A program made the position numbers and the translations under genes. The notes beneath the pieces are model-generated. The model did not search any database, had not been told where the DNA came from, and saw nothing but the letters and a program-made list of their open reading frames with translations. A stretch of 64,000 bases of DNA from Neisseria sicca (GTDB taxonomy: Bacteria; Pseudomonadota; Gammaproteobacteria; Burkholderiales; Neisseriaceae). Positions 36,947 through 46,266 of the stretch are shown one piece after another. Location of the stretch: assembly GCF_003044565.1 (NCBI RefSeq), contig NZ_POXG01000003.1, positions 310,001 through 374,000 on the forward strand, given 5' to 3'. Within the stretch, counting starts at the first letter, position 1, and every line of letters starts with the position of its first letter.

Positions 36947-38830
36947 ATGTTGCTGTCCCCAAGCCGCGCCCGCACGATTGCCGCTGCGGTCATGATGTTG
37001 TTTGCGGTACAAGTTTCCGCCGCCAGACAGGATAATGCCGTCGAGGTGAAAACACCGAAAGACGTGAAACAGATTATTCAAAAGAGAAACCGCTTTACGC
37101 CTGATGAATTCAAGGCCGAGCAGGCTCGCCGTGTGAATATACAAAACCGTGCAAATCAGATATTTACCTTGTTGAGCGGCGAAATACTGCTGCAAAAAGG
37201 TGATGCCGGTACGGCGTTGGCAACATATATGATGATGTTGAACAATACCAAATCGCCTGAAGTGGCGGAACGTGCTTTGGAAATGGCGGTTTCGCTCAAT
37301 GCGTTCCAACAGGCGGAAATGATTTATCAAAAATGGCGTGAAATCGAACCTGTTCCGGGTAATGCGCAAAAACGTATGACCTGGTTACGCAATATCTTGT
37401 TAGGGCAGGGCGATAAGACCTTGAATGGTTTGGATGATATCTTGGCCAATGCCAGCGAAGAGCAGAATCAGCGTATTTTCCTGCTGTTGGCTCAAGCGGC
37501 AATCCAGCAGCCGGGGTTGGCAGAGAAAGCTTCGTCACAAGTTCACAAAGAAGCTTTGAAATATAAAGATTTGCCGGAAGCTGCGATTGCCGATGTGATT
37601 TTCAGTGCGCAAGACGGTAAAAAGAAACATGCCATTGCGGCATTGCAACGTTTGGCAGGGCTTGATGCAGAGATGCTGCCGCCGACTTTACTGACTTTGC
37701 GTCTGATGGCGCAACGCAGTCCCGAGATATTAAACGGCTTTTTCGATCAAACCGATACGCGCAATCTTTCGCCCGTATGGCAGGAGTTGGAAATCGTTAA
37801 TCTGATTTCCAATAAGCAAAACGACAAAGCCTATGCGCGCCTGCGTACGCTGTTGGAAAATAATCCAAATCCCGACCTGTATATTCAGGCGGCGTTGTTG
37901 GCAAACAATCGTAAAGACGATATTTCGACGATCATCAATTATTTAGATAAAGCGTATAACATTGGAACAAGCGAGCAGCAAAGCCGTGCCGCTCTGATTG
38001 GTGCGATGGCTTATGCCGATGTTAAGGACTATCCCAAAGCGAAACAATGGCTCGCCAAAGTGGTTTCCCCCAGTTATGTTTTTGATAAAGCAGTTTTCGG
38101 TGCTTCATTAGAGGCTGAACAAGGAAACGGTAAGGCGGCGTTAGCGGAAGCACGTCGGGCGCAAAGCCTGCCCGAGCAGGAAGGGCGTTATTTCGGCAGT
38201 AAGGAATTGCAACGGGTTACCCTGTTTGCTTTGTCCAAACACGATAATTTGCAAGAAGCTTTGTCCGAGCTGAATAAAATGTTGCCCAAAATCAGCCGAC
38301 AGCCGGATGCAGCGGAGCAGTTGCCTGATGCTTTGTACCAACGCGCCATGATTTATGACCGTATGGGCGATCAGGGCAAAGCCATTGCCGATTTGCGCCG
38401 CGTAGTCGAATTGGCGCCGGATAACGCCAACGGTTTGAATGCTTTGGGCTATATCTTGCTTTCTCCGACCAAGGAGCATTTAGACGAAGCCTTCAAATTG
38501 ATTCAGGCTGCTTATCAGATTGAACCGGAAAACCCTGCCATCAACGATAGTTTGGGCTGGGCGTATTTCCTGAAAGACGATGTGCAAACCGCATTGCCTT
38601 ATTTGCAATATGCGTTTGAAAAATATCCTGATGCAGAAGTTGCCGCACACTTGGGCGAAGCATTGTGGGCATCTGGAGATCAGGAAAAAGCCAAAAAAAT
38701 ATGGACGGACAGCCTGAAGGGCGAAGGCGATATGAAAATATTGCGGGAAACCATGAAGCGTTTCGGCGTGGAGTCTGCTCCTAAAGCAACGAAAAAAGCC
38801 CAATCTGGACGTTCCGTAAAAACGAAATAA
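36947..38830 (+). CDS. TPR-repeat exported protein
   Basis: The 627-residue protein has a signal peptide (ARTIAAAVMMLFAVQVSAA) and many TPR-type helical hairpins, clearest near the C-terminus (YDRMGDQGKAIADLRRVVEL, then LGWAYFLKDDVQTALPYLQY). It lies directly upstream of lolB, as in other Neisseria, and probably acts in the envelope. AAAGGA precedes the ATG at 36947. Confidence 0.85.
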   Translation: MLLSPSRARTIAAAVMMLFAVQVSAARQDNAVEVKTPKDVKQIIQKRNRFTPDEFKAEQARRVNIQNRANQIFTLLSGEILLQKGDAGTALATYMMMLNNTKSPEVAERALEMAVSLNAFQQAEMIYQKWREIEPVPGNAQKRMTWLRNILLGQGDKTLNGLDDILANASEEQNQRIFLLLAQAAIQQPGLAEKASSQVHKEALKYKDLPEAAIADVIFSAQDGKKKHAIAALQRLAGLDAEMLPPTLLTLRLMAQRSPEILNGFFDQTDTRNLSPVWQELEIVNLISNKQNDKAYARLRTLLENNPNPDLYIQAALLANNRKDDISTIINYLDKAYNIGTSEQQSRAALIGAMAYADVKDYPKAKQWLAKVVSPSYVFDKAVFGASLEAEQGNGKAALAEARRAQSLPEQEGRYFGSKELQRVTLFALSKHDNLQEALSELNKMLPKISRQPDAAEQLPDALYQRAMIYDRMGDQGKAIADLRRVVELAPDNANGLNALGYILLSPTKEHLDEAFKLIQAAYQIEPENPAINDSLGWAYFLKDDVQTALPYLQYAFEKYPDAEVAAHLGEALWASGDQEKAKKIWTDSLKGEGDMKILRETMKRFGVESAPKATKKAQSGRSVKTK

Positions 38831-38837
38831 TGAAAGG

Positions 38838-38897
38838 GGTCGTCTGAAAACAAGGCTTTGGAAGAAGCTGGGATGATAGACAGTTTTCAGACGACCT
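38838..38897 (+). terminator. Inverted DUS pair between the TPR gene and lolB
   Basis: GGTCGTCTGAAAAC (38838-38851) and GTTTTCAGACGACC (38883-38896) lie between the TPR gene and lolB and could act as an attenuator. Confidence 0.6.
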
Positions 38898-38910
38898 TTT
38901 GGGAGTATTT

Positions 38911-39501
38911 ATGAAATTACAAACCATTGTATCTATTGCAACACTGACTTTGCTTGCCGCTTGTGTGCATCCTAATTTGTCTCAACAAAATGATTGGAAG
39001 CCGGCAGAGAATGTCAATGATTTTACTGCAGACGGAAGATTGGCAGTAAAAGTCGAAGAAAAAGGCTCTTACGCCAATTTTGACTGGTCCTATCAAAATC
39101 AAGTCCAAACCATTAGCGTCAATACACCTTTGGGCAGTACGGTCGGACAGTTATGTAAAGACAACCAAGGCGTATTGGCTGTAGACAGTAAAGGTCGAGT
39201 GTATCAGGCAGAAACAGCAGAAGAGCTCAGTCACAAACTTTTGGGCTATGAATTGCCTGTTCAATATCTGCATATTTGGGCGGATGGCAAACGCGTTGCC
39301 AATGCGCCATACCGATTATTGCCCGATGGCCGTTTGGAGCAATTTGATTGGACTATTACACGCAGTACCAATAGCGAAGGTAAGCCGAAAATCCTTCAAT
39401 TGGAAAATGCCAAATTAAATGTCCGCCTGGTATTTGACGAAGTCAACCACGAACCTGCTGCCAGCGATCAGACGCAATGTGCAGCCCGCCTTAAAAAATA
39501 A
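38911..39501 (+). CDS. lolB: Outer-membrane lipoprotein LolB
   Basis: LolB receives lipoproteins from LolA and inserts them in the outer membrane. The 196-residue precursor has a lipobox (LTLLAAC, acylated Cys17) and the LolB core ([20 protein letters not shown], then [15 protein letters not shown]). GGGAG at 38901-38905 fixes the ATG at 38911. It is followed by ispE at 14 bases. Confidence 0.93.
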   Translation: MKLQTIVSIATLTLLAACVHPNLSQQNDWKPAENVNDFTADGRLAVKVEEKGSYANFDWSYQNQVQTISVNTPLGSTVGQLCKDNQGVLAVDSKGRVYQAETAEELSHKLLGYELPVQYLHIWADGKRVANAPYRLLPDGRLEQFDWTITRSTNSEGKPKILQLENAKLNVRLVFDEVNHEPAASDQTQCAARLKK

Positions 39502-39515
39502 AAAAAGAGCTTGAT

Positions 39516-40364
39516 ATGGATATTCCTGCCGACGCTCAAGCCTTTCCCGCGCCTGCCAAGTTGAATCTTGATTTGCGTATTACAGGCAGAAGGGATGACG
39601 GATATCATAATTTAGAAAGCATTTTCTGCCTTATCGGGCTGTATGATACCGTTTACCTGAAGCCACGAGACGATAAAAAGATTATTTTGCATAATCCCAC
39701 CGAAGGTATTCCCTACGAACAAGATTTGGCCTATCGTGCCGCACTTTCTTTACAACAACATACCGGCTCCTGCCGTGGTGTGGAAATCTGGTTAGAGAAA
39801 AAGATTCCAACAGGAGGAGGATTGGGCGGAGGCAGTTCCGATGCGGCAACCGTGTTAATCGTGTTAAACCAATGGTGGAAATGTCGGCTGACAAGACAGC
39901 AGCTCATTGATTTGGCAGTAAAATTGGGTGCGGATGTGCCGTTTTTCCTTTTCGGACAAAGTGCTTTTGCACGAGGGATTGGTGAGCAATTAGTCAAAAT
40001 AGAAATTCCTAAACAATGGTATGTGATAGTTAAACCATCAGCGCATGTTTCGACTGTTAAAATTTTCTCGCATGAAAACTTGACACGAAATTCCAAACCA
40101 AGCATAATGCCGACTTTCCATTCTTTGCAGCCGTTTAGAAATGATATGCAGGCTGTTGTTTTTCAGGAGTATCCTGAAGTTTGGAAAGCTTATTGTGAAT
40201 TATCTAAATATGGTCCTACATTAATGACAGGGTCTGGAGCATGTATATTTCTCTCTACAGATAGTCAGCAAGAAGCAAACAATATATACCAACAAGTTTC
40301 ACAATCATATGAAGCATATTGTGTTGAGGGCTTAGACTCTCATCCTTTGTTTCAAATGATTTGA
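39516..40364 (+). CDS. ispE: 4-diphosphocytidyl-2-C-methyl-D-erythritol kinase
   Basis: IspE phosphorylates CDP-ME in the MEP isoprenoid pathway. The 282-residue GHMP kinase has [21 protein letters not shown], the ATP-binding loop [17 protein letters not shown] and the C-terminal [10 protein letters not shown]. The lolB-ispE-tRNA-Gln-prs-rplY order is conserved in many beta- and gammaproteobacteria. Confidence 0.96.
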   Translation: MDIPADAQAFPAPAKLNLDLRITGRRDDGYHNLESIFCLIGLYDTVYLKPRDDKKIILHNPTEGIPYEQDLAYRAALSLQQHTGSCRGVEIWLEKKIPTGGGLGGGSSDAATVLIVLNQWWKCRLTRQQLIDLAVKLGADVPFFLFGQSAFARGIGEQLVKIEIPKQWYVIVKPSAHVSTVKIFSHENLTRNSKPSIMPTFHSLQPFRNDMQAVVFQEYPEVWKAYCELSKYGPTLMTGSGACIFLSTDSQQEANNIYQQVSQSYEAYCVEGLDSHPLFQMI

Positions 40365-40370
40365 TAAAGT

Positions 40371-40446
40371 TGGGGAGTCGTCAAGCGGTTAAGACACTGG
40401 ATTTTGATTCCAGCATGCGAAGGTTCGAATCCTTCCTCCCCAGCCA
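40371..40446 (+). tRNA. tRNA-Gln (anticodon TTG), copy 1
   Basis: A 76-nt cloverleaf with acceptor TGGGGAG/CTCCCCA, anticodon stem CTGGA/TCCAG with loop TTTTGAT, T arm GAAGGTTCGAATCCTTC, and an encoded CCA. It begins 6 bases after the ispE stop codon. Confidence 0.96.
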
Positions 40447-40457
40447 AATCCCTTTGT

Positions 40458-40533
40458 TGGGGAGTCGTCAAGCGGTTAAGACACTGGATTTTGATTCCAG
40501 CATGCGAAGGTTCGAATCCTTCCTCCCCAGCCA
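40458..40533 (+). tRNA. tRNA-Gln (anticodon TTG), copy 2
   Basis: Sequence identical to copy 1 as far as I can see, after an 11-base spacer. Confidence 0.96.
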
Positions 40534-40544
40534 GCACCCTTTAT

Positions 40545-40620
40545 TGGGGAGTCGTCAAGCGGTTAAGACACTGGATTTTGATTCCAGCATGCGAAGGTTC
40601 GAATCCTTCCTCCCCAGCCA
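40545..40620 (+). tRNA. tRNA-Gln (anticodon TTG), copy 3
   Basis: Third identical copy after another 11-base spacer. The three are presumably cut from one transcript. Confidence 0.96.
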
Positions 40621-40623
40621 AAT

Positions 40624-40655
40624 AAGAGCGTGTAAGTTCCCTTACACGCTCTTTT
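40624..40655 (+). terminator. Rho-independent terminator of the tRNA-Gln array
   Basis: AAGAGCGTGTAAG and CTTACACGCTCTT form a 13-bp stem with a 4-nt loop, followed by T residues. Confidence 0.9.
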
Positions 40656-40694
40656 ATGTTGAAAATTAGTGATAACGCTGAAAAGCTTTGTTTG

Positions 40695-40760
40695 ATAGTG
40701 ATAAATTTGGATTGGGATAGAGCGAAGCAGCGATGTAACGCTACAAATTTAATTCACTAT
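40695..40760. repeat. Degenerate short Correia-like element (66 bp)
   Basis: It starts ATAGTGATAAATTTGGA and ends CAAATTTAATTCACTAT, which match Correia termini with several changes. The interior (GATAGAGCGAAGCAGCGATG) does not match the standard core. It lies in the prs promoter region. Confidence 0.6.
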
Positions 40761-40863
40761 GCCGTTCATTGTGCGTATAATAACGCCCGTAATGTCTTGT
40801 ACATAGGCAGAGGGAAGCATGACGTTTTCTGAGCGGAAGTTAAACATAAAATCAGGTGAAGAT

Positions 40864-41847
40864 ATGGCTGCATACGACAGTTTGATGGTATTTACCGGTA
40901 ATGCAAATCCGGAGTTGGCTCAACGTGTTGTCAAACACTTGGATATTTCATTAGGCGAGGCGACGGTATCCAAATTTTCAGATGGCGAAATTGCTGTCGA
41001 ATTGATGGAAAATGTTCGTGGTCGTGACGTTTTCATCCTGCAGCCTACTTGCGCTCCAACCAACGACAACCTGATGGAAATCCTGACTATGGCTGATGCG
41101 CTGAAGCGCGCTTCTGCCGGTCGTATTACCGCAGCAATTCCCTATTTCGGCTATGCCCGCCAAGATCGCCGCCCGCGTTCTGTGCGCGTTCCGATTTCCG
41201 CCAAACTGGTGGCGAATATGTTGTATTCGGCAGGTATCGACCGCGTTTTGACTGTTGATCTGCATGCCGACCAAATTCAGGGTTTCTTTGATATCCCTGT
41301 CGACAACATCTATGCCACTCCTATCCTGTTGAACGACATCAAGCAGCAGCGTATTGAAAACCTGACCGTAGTCAGCCCAGATATCGGTGGCGTAGTCCGT
41401 GCCCGCGCTGTTGCAAAATCATTAAATGCCGATTTGGCAATTATTGACAAACGTCGCCCGAAAGCCAATGTGGCGGAAGTAATGAACATTATTGGCGACA
41501 TCCAAGGTCGTACCTGTCTGATTGTCGATGACATGATTGATACTGCGAATACGCTGTGTAAAGCCGCCGTTGCTTTGAAAGAGCGCGGAGCGGAGCGAGT
41601 CTTGGCTTATGCCAGCCATGCCGTATTCTCGGGAGAGGCAGTCAGCCGTATTGCCTCGTCTGAAATCGACCAAGTTGTCGTTACCGACACCATCCCTCTG
41701 TCTGAAGCGGCCAAACAATGCGACCGTATCCGTCAAGTGACGATTGCCGGTCTTTTGGCTGAAACGGTCCGCCGCATCAGCAATGAAGAATCCGTCTCAT
41801 ATCTTTTCAATGAAGAAGTGATGACAGGCAGCATGTTGCTGCCATAA
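40864..41847 (+). CDS. prs: Ribose-phosphate pyrophosphokinase
   Basis: Prs makes PRPP from ribose-5-phosphate and ATP. The 327-residue protein has [20 protein letters not shown] and the PRPP-binding loop [17 protein letters not shown]. An upstream in-frame ATG at 40819 adds 15 non-conserved residues; the ATG at 40864, after AGGTGA, gives the family start [19 protein letters not shown]. Confidence 0.97.
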   Translation: MAAYDSLMVFTGNANPELAQRVVKHLDISLGEATVSKFSDGEIAVELMENVRGRDVFILQPTCAPTNDNLMEILTMADALKRASAGRITAAIPYFGYARQDRRPRSVRVPISAKLVANMLYSAGIDRVLTVDLHADQIQGFFDIPVDNIYATPILLNDIKQQRIENLTVVSPDIGGVVRARAVAKSLNADLAIIDKRRPKANVAEVMNIIGDIQGRTCLIVDDMIDTANTLCKAAVALKERGAERVLAYASHAVFSGEAVSRIASSEIDQVVVTDTIPLSEAAKQCDRIRQVTIAGLLAETVRRISNEESVSYLFNEEVMTGSMLLP

Positions 41848-41913
41848 CCCCGAAGCCGTCTTAAGCTGGTCGCGGCCGATGACGGTAGTTTTATTTAATT
41901 TGGAGTATTTAAC

Positions 41914-42486
41914 ATGACTTATGAAATTCAAGCCTCTGTTCGTGAAGCACAAGGCACTGGTGCGAGCCGCCGCCTGCGTCGCGAAGGCCAAATCCCCGGC
42001 ATTTTGTACGGTGAAGGTCAAGAGCCCGTTGCAATTGCTGTGGATCACAAAACTGTATTCTACGCATTGGAAAAAGAATCTTTCCACACTGCACTGATCA
42101 AACTGTCTCTGAACGGCGAAACCAAAGACGTTATCGTCCGCGATTTCCAAATGCACCCGTTCCGTCGCGAAGTTCAACATATCGACTTCCAAGCTGTTAA
42201 AGCCGACCAACCTGTACGCATCCGCGTTCCCCTGCACATTGTTAACGCTGAAAACTCTCAAGCCGTGAAACTGCAAGGCGGTCGCGTATCTCTGTTGAAC
42301 ACTACTGTTGAAGTGGTTGCTTTGCCTGCCAACATCCCTGCTTACTTGGATCTGGACTGCGCTAAAGTCGTTGCCGGCGACATCCTTCACCTGTCTGACA
42401 TTCAACTGCCTGAAGGTGTAGAAAGCGTTTCTCTGAAACGTAACGAAAACCTGGCGGTTGCTACCGTTACTGGTAAAAAACGCTAA
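41914..42486 (+). CDS. rplY: 50S ribosomal protein L25/general stress protein Ctc
   Basis: The 190-residue protein is the long L25/TL5 form. The N-terminal 5S rRNA-binding domain starts [20 protein letters not shown] and contains IPGILYGEG; the C-terminal TL5 domain ([20 protein letters not shown]) follows. It is 66 bases after prs, the usual neighbour. Confidence 0.97.
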   Translation: MTYEIQASVREAQGTGASRRLRREGQIPGILYGEGQEPVAIAVDHKTVFYALEKESFHTALIKLSLNGETKDVIVRDFQMHPFRREVQHIDFQAVKADQPVRIRVPLHIVNAENSQAVKLQGGRVSLLNTTVEVVALPANIPAYLDLDCAKVVAGDILHLSDIQLPEGVESVSLKRNENLAVATVTGKKR

Positions 42487-42509
42487 TCATCGATTCGAGA
42501 ATGATTTGA

Positions 42510-42537
42510 AAAACTGCACTAGCGATAGTGCAGTTTT
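42510..42537 (+). terminator. Rho-independent terminator of rplY
   Basis: AAAACTGCACTA and TAGTGCAGTTTT form a 12-bp stem with a 4-nt loop, followed by TATTTT. Confidence 0.9.
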
Positions 42538-42578
42538 TATTTTGAAGCCATAAGGTAACTTCTTGATTGGATTTCAAT

Positions 42579-42616
42579 AAAAAAGCATTGCAATGGAAAT
42601 TTGCAATGCTTTTTTG
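42579..42616. terminator. Second hairpin terminator
   Basis: AAAAAAGCATTGCAA and TTGCAATGCTTTTTT pair symmetrically. It lies between rplY and the convergent ABC gene and could act in both directions. Confidence 0.8.
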
Positions 42617-42619
42617 TTA

Positions 42620-42726
42620 TATAGTGGATTAACTTTAAATCAGGACAAGGCGACGAAGCCGCAGACAGTACAGATAGTACGGCAAGGCGAGGCAACGCCG
42701 TACTGGTTTAAAGTTAATCCACTATA
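42620..42726. mobile_element. Correia repeat element (107 bp) overlapping the ABC ATPase stop
   Basis: TATAGTGGATTAACT and AGTTAATCCACTATA termini. Its right end overlaps the 3' end of the minus-strand ABC ATPase gene by 5 bases and supplies the TAG stop. Confidence 0.94.
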
Positions 42727-43447
42727 CCTCACACCAATCTGCTGATTCTTGCCTTTGCATCAATGCGTTGGCTTGGCTTAAATTGGAGTCGGTCAATACG
42801 GTATGGGTTGCGCCTGCGGCAACTTTTTCCCGTGCAATCAAAATGGTATGGGGAAAATAGGTTCGGACTTGTTCGTAATCATGTAAAACGGCAATGATGG
42901 CTTGACCGTCTTCATGGCATTGTTTCAATACGTCTAGCAATGCGTAAGTTGTCCGGGCATCTACTGCATTAAAGGGTTCGTCCAAGAGCAAGAAGTTGGC
43001 GTTTTGAGCCAGCATTCGTGCAAATAAGACACGCTGGAATTGCCCGTTGGAAAGGTGGGCGATTTGGCGGTCGGCAAGATCCTGAACGCCGACGCGTTCC
43101 AATGCTGCCATAACCCTTTTGCGTTGTTGGGTATTCACGCGGCCAAAAAAGCCTATTTCGTACCATAAACCCATCGCGGCAAGCTCAAAGACAGTCATCG
43201 GCTGGCTGCGGTCAATGTCTGACTGCTGGGGAAGATAGGCTATATCTTTGCGTTGCAGTCCTTCAAGCGACACTTTGCCTGTATCGATGTTTTGAAGCCC
43301 CATAATGGCTTTGAGCAGCGTGGATTTTCCGGCACCGTTGGGTCCGAAAATTGCCCACATGCTGTGGTCTTCAAAAGTAATATCGATATGGTGGATGGCA
43401 GGGCGGTGTTGGTAGCTGACCGTCATATTTTCTACCTTGATGCTCAT
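42722..43447 (-). CDS. ABC transporter ATP-binding protein, metal-type (ZnuC/MntB-like)
   Basis: The 241-residue ATPase has Walker A ([10 protein letters not shown]), Q-loop ([10 protein letters not shown]), a variant signature [15 protein letters not shown], Walker B ([12 protein letters not shown]) and the H-loop (AVLHDYEQV). It resembles ATPases of zinc/manganese uptake systems. No permease or binding-protein gene is adjacent. The stop codon lies in a Correia element, so the C-terminus may have been trimmed. The start overlaps a 33-codon ORF by ATGA. Confidence 0.88.
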   Translation of the reverse strand: MSIKVENMTVSYQHRPAIHHIDITFEDHSMWAIFGPNGAGKSTLLKAIMGLQNIDTGKVSLEGLQRKDIAYLPQQSDIDRSQPMTVFELAAMGLWYEIGFFGRVNTQQRKRVMAALERVGVQDLADRQIAHLSNGQFQRVLFARMLAQNANFLLLDEPFNAVDARTTYALLDVLKQCHEDGQAIIAVLHDYEQVRTYFPHTILIAREKVAAGATHTVLTDSNLSQANALMQRQESADWCEV

Positions 43448-43545
43448 GATGCGACTGCCCAAAAATATATTGCCCATAGAGCTGCAATTGCAAGAAGGGC
43501 AATCAGCAGCCGTTGGAGTAGGCCGGTTAAGAGAATGGAATTCAT
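43444..43545 (-). CDS. Possible 33-residue single-helix membrane protein
   Basis: An ORF beginning MNSILLTGLLQRLLIAL and ending AIYFWAVAS stops with TGA overlapping the ATG of the ABC ATPase gene (ATGA). It is one hydrophobic helix. The overlap suggests translational coupling, but the ribosome binding site is weak and it could be a remnant of a permease gene's end. I do not recognise it. Confidence 0.45.
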   Translation of the reverse strand: MNSILLTGLLQRLLIALLAIAALWAIYFWAVAS

Positions 43546-43631
43546 AAGTCTAAAGTGTTCAGACGACCCTAGATGATGAGTTGGAACAACCGACAAAAAC
43601 AAGGACGGCATCCAACGAATTTTGATTTTGC

Positions 43632-43738
43632 TATAGTGGATTAAATTTAAATCAGGACAAGGCGACGAAGCCGCAGACAGTAGAAATAGTACAGCAAGGC
43701 GAGGCAACGCCGTACTGGTTTAAATTTAATCCACTATA
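43632..43738. mobile_element. Correia repeat element (107 bp)
   Basis: TATAGTGGATTAAAT and ATTTAATCCACTATA termini, 205 bases from the next copy. Together they dominate a gene-free stretch of about 770 bases (43546-44315) that also has DUS copies near 43788 and 43893. Confidence 0.93.
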
Positions 43739-43943
43739 TAAAGCCGTATAGAGTACCTCGCCCAAGTATCGGGTCTTTCTAAGACGGGTCGTCTGAAATA
43801 AAGTAAACGAGTTTCGAGATGATACTTTATAACATTTTGACTGTAAATTTGTTTTTGACGATATTAGATAGAAGCAGCTTTACTCGGTCTCCGAGGTCGT
43901 CTGAAAGATTGGAAACGATAGTTGGTTTGAAGTTGTGTGTTTA

Positions 43944-44050
43944 TATAGTGGATTAAATTGAAACCAGTACGGCGTTGCCTCGCCTTGCTGTACTATTTGT
44001 ACTGTCTGCGGCTTCGTCGCCTTGTCCTGATTTAAATTTAATCCACTATA
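43944..44050. mobile_element. Correia repeat element (107 bp), inverted relative to the previous copy
   Basis: TATAGTGGATTAAAT and TTTAATCCACTATA termini. It is oriented opposite to the copy at 43632. Confidence 0.93.
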
Positions 44051-44139
44051 AAGGGTTTTAGAGCGGATTGGATAGCGTATAAAACGGAGAGGGTGGTTTG
44101 CCGGCGTTTGCCAGATGTTTATGGATATTTATTGATTAA

Positions 44140-44170
44140 AGGTCGTCTGAAAATGCTTTTCAGACGACCT
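44140..44170. terminator. Inverted DUS pair
   Basis: AGGTCGTCTGAAAA and TTTTCAGACGACCT are separated by a few bases, 146 bases beyond the 3' end of the phosphoesterase gene. It may end that transcript. Confidence 0.65.
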
Positions 44171-44315
44171 TTGCGTTATTGGGTAGAGTCACTGTCTTCG
44201 TGTTCGAACATAGCCGCACGCATCAGTTCGATTTTTACTTCTGTAACGAATTTGGGCTTTCTGTCCTGTACCATGGCACGAATGTCATTTTTTATCCGAT
44301 TTTTTTATATTTTCC

Positions 44316-44969
44316 TTATAAATCGTTGAGTGAGCGCAGCTGTTGCGCGACAAAATCTTTAGCAGTCTCTACTTGGGATGGAACGGTTGGGTTTTCCCCG
44401 AAATATGAGATTTTCGGCAGCGGACTGAGGAAGCTGTCGATGTCTTGCGGGGTAAGGAAACGGCCGTGCAGGTCGAAGCCGACGTTTAAGGCGCGGCCGG
44501 GGATTTCTGCCAGACGGTCGTGCAAATGGCCGTATAAGTGATACCAGCCTTTGTGGCAGCCGTCCCATTCGTTAATCGGGTAGTGGAACAAAATCAGCGT
44601 GTTGTCTATTTCGTCCAGTTTTAGTTTTCGGTAGGTGCGGGCGGATGACAGCAGCGGATGACCGTCGTGTTTGACGGTTTCAAACAGGTATTTGTTGTGG
44701 CGGCGGATGATGTCGTCGTGGTTGCCGTAAATCAAGTGGTGTTTGCCGTTGAGGCGCGATAGGACGGCGGCGATTTTTTTGATGTCGTGGGCGAAAGATA
44801 AATCGCCCAAGTTGTATACCTCGTCGTCGGAGGAAACTGTGTTGTTCCATGTTTCGATTAGGTATTCGTCCATGTCGGCGATGTTGTCGAACGGACGGAA
44901 CTGCGGACAGAATTTTGCAATGTTTTTGTGCGAAAAATGTAGGTCGGATGTGAAAAAGATTTTGCTCAT
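44316..44969 (-). CDS. Small metallophosphoesterase
   Basis: The 217-residue calcineurin-like protein has TSDLHFSHKNI, VYNLGDLSF, LIYGNHDDI, LFHYPINEWDG and YGHLHDRL, so the metal site is complete. This compact type is common in bacteria and phages and may act on nucleotides; the substrate is unknown. It stands alone. Confidence 0.85.
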   Translation of the reverse strand: MSKIFFTSDLHFSHKNIAKFCPQFRPFDNIADMDEYLIETWNNTVSSDDEVYNLGDLSFAHDIKKIAAVLSRLNGKHHLIYGNHDDIIRRHNKYLFETVKHDGHPLLSSARTYRKLKLDEIDNTLILFHYPINEWDGCHKGWYHLYGHLHDRLAEIPGRALNVGFDLHGRFLTPQDIDSFLSPLPKISYFGENPTVPSQVETAKDFVAQQLRSLNDL

Positions 44970-45088
44970 GTTGCGTTTCCTGTGATTTTTTGATGCGGAT
45001 TATGGTGTAGTAGTGCGGTTGTCTAGCTTGAACCGTATTGCAAGCGGGCGTATGCTGGTTATGTTTATTATGTGGTTAAGGAGTATGT

Positions 45089-45532
45089 ATGCGTTTGGTT
45101 ATTGCCGCGCCTGCCAACGGCGCGATATTGAAAGACGCGCTCAAAGCGCATTTGCAAAACGACCCGCGTGTCGGCAGCTTGGTTGATTTATACTCACCGG
45201 ACGGAACTTATCCGCAGCTTTCGTTTGCGGCGGCGCAGGAAGTGGCGGCAGGGCGTGCCGACCGCGCGCTGCTGGTTTGCGGCACGGGCGTGGGTACGGC
45301 GATTGCCGCCAATAAGGTGCGCGGCATACGAGCGGCTACGGCGCACGATTTGCTCACCCTTCGCGGTTCAGTGGAAAACTATGATGCGCAGGTGCTGTGC
45401 ATGGGGCAGAACGTGATTGCCGCGCCTGCCGCTTGGGCGTTGGTGGATATTTGGTTGGATTTGCGCCACGACACAAGCAGCGGTTATGCGCCCAAGGTTG
45501 GCGAAATCGAGGCATTCGAGTGCGGGGCATAA
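45089..45532 (+). CDS. RpiB/LacA/LacB-family sugar-phosphate isomerase
   Basis: The 147-residue protein has the family core CGTGVGTAIAANKVRGIRAA and NYDAQVLCMGQNVI. The N-terminus lacks the usual DHAG motif (it reads IAAPANGAILKDAL), so it is probably not ribose-5-phosphate isomerase B. It may belong to the tetrose- or hexose-phosphate isomerase side of the family. It has its own Shine-Dalgarno (AAGGAG). Confidence 0.8.
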   Translation: MRLVIAAPANGAILKDALKAHLQNDPRVGSLVDLYSPDGTYPQLSFAAAQEVAAGRADRALLVCGTGVGTAIAANKVRGIRAATAHDLLTLRGSVENYDAQVLCMGQNVIAAPAAWALVDIWLDLRHDTSSGYAPKVGEIEAFECGA

Positions 45533-45613
45533 GCGCATTATGGCTTTTGTTTTAAACAGACGACCTTGTTGTACTCTGCCGACTAGGTCGTCTGAAAACG
45601 TTTAAACGCTTAT

Positions 45614-46174
45614 TTATTTTCCGCTTTTGCTGCAAGGATGTTGTTCGCTGTTGTCGCAGACGGTAAATTTGCGCAGCTGATCCAAAGCGTTGTGTATTTC
45701 TTTCTTGTTCGGCGCGTAGCGGAAGGCGTATTGTTTCACATACAGGCTGTCATTGCCTTGTATTGCCTTGAACCAAGTGTATTCGGGTTTGCCAGTTTGC
45801 GGGTTGTGTTCGCAGGTAAGCTGCCACAGGGCGCCGGAATAGCCGTTTTCTTCGCCTTCAATTATGGGATTGAAGCTGCTTTTGGGGCAGGCATTCTGCC
45901 ATAAGTTTGCCATATTGTTTCGGAATCCCTCTGCACCCGGGTTTGCGCTTGCCATGGATTGCAGGGTGATCATTTGTGTCCAGTTGTCGACGGTCTGTTT
46001 TTGCGGTACCAGCTCGACCATGATCATGCCGTTTTGTTGGGTTTGATAGCCGATTTTGAAGTCTTTGGGCGGTTCACCGAAAGACGCTCTCTCCACAGCT
46101 TGCGCCGCCTGTGCTGCCAGAGGGAGCATTACGGCGGCAAGCATCAATTTTTTGACAATATTGGTTTTTTTCAT
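45614..46174 (-). CDS. Secreted hypothetical protein
   Basis: The 186-residue protein has a signal peptide (KLMLAAVMLPLAAQAAQA) and a mature domain with spaced cysteines (NACPKSSFN, LTCEHNP, TVCDNSEQHPCSKSG). I do not recognise the family. It lies after the RNA ligase gene on the same strand but has its own leader, so membership of the repair operon is doubtful. Confidence 0.72.
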   Translation of the reverse strand: MKKTNIVKKLMLAAVMLPLAAQAAQAVERASFGEPPKDFKIGYQTQQNGMIMVELVPQKQTVDNWTQMITLQSMASANPGAEGFRNNMANLWQNACPKSSFNPIIEGEENGYSGALWQLTCEHNPQTGKPEYTWFKAIQGNDSLYVKQYAFRYAPNKKEIHNALDQLRKFTVCDNSEQHPCSKSGK

Positions 46175-46266
46175 CGTTTTTCCTTTTGCAATAATGATGG
46201 AGCGGATGACACAAAGCATCCGCAGCCGTCATATTATCACAAGCGTTTGGCGTTTTTCAGACGACC

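Noticed and set aside
36757..37035. 92-codon ORF upstream of the TPR gene
   Set aside because: It is basic and low in plausible structure, overlaps the true TPR gene start in another frame, and has no homology I recognise.
40361..40669. ORFs with repeated GVVKRLRHW or GSRQAVKTLDFDS segments
   Set aside because: They are translations of the three tandem tRNA-Gln genes.
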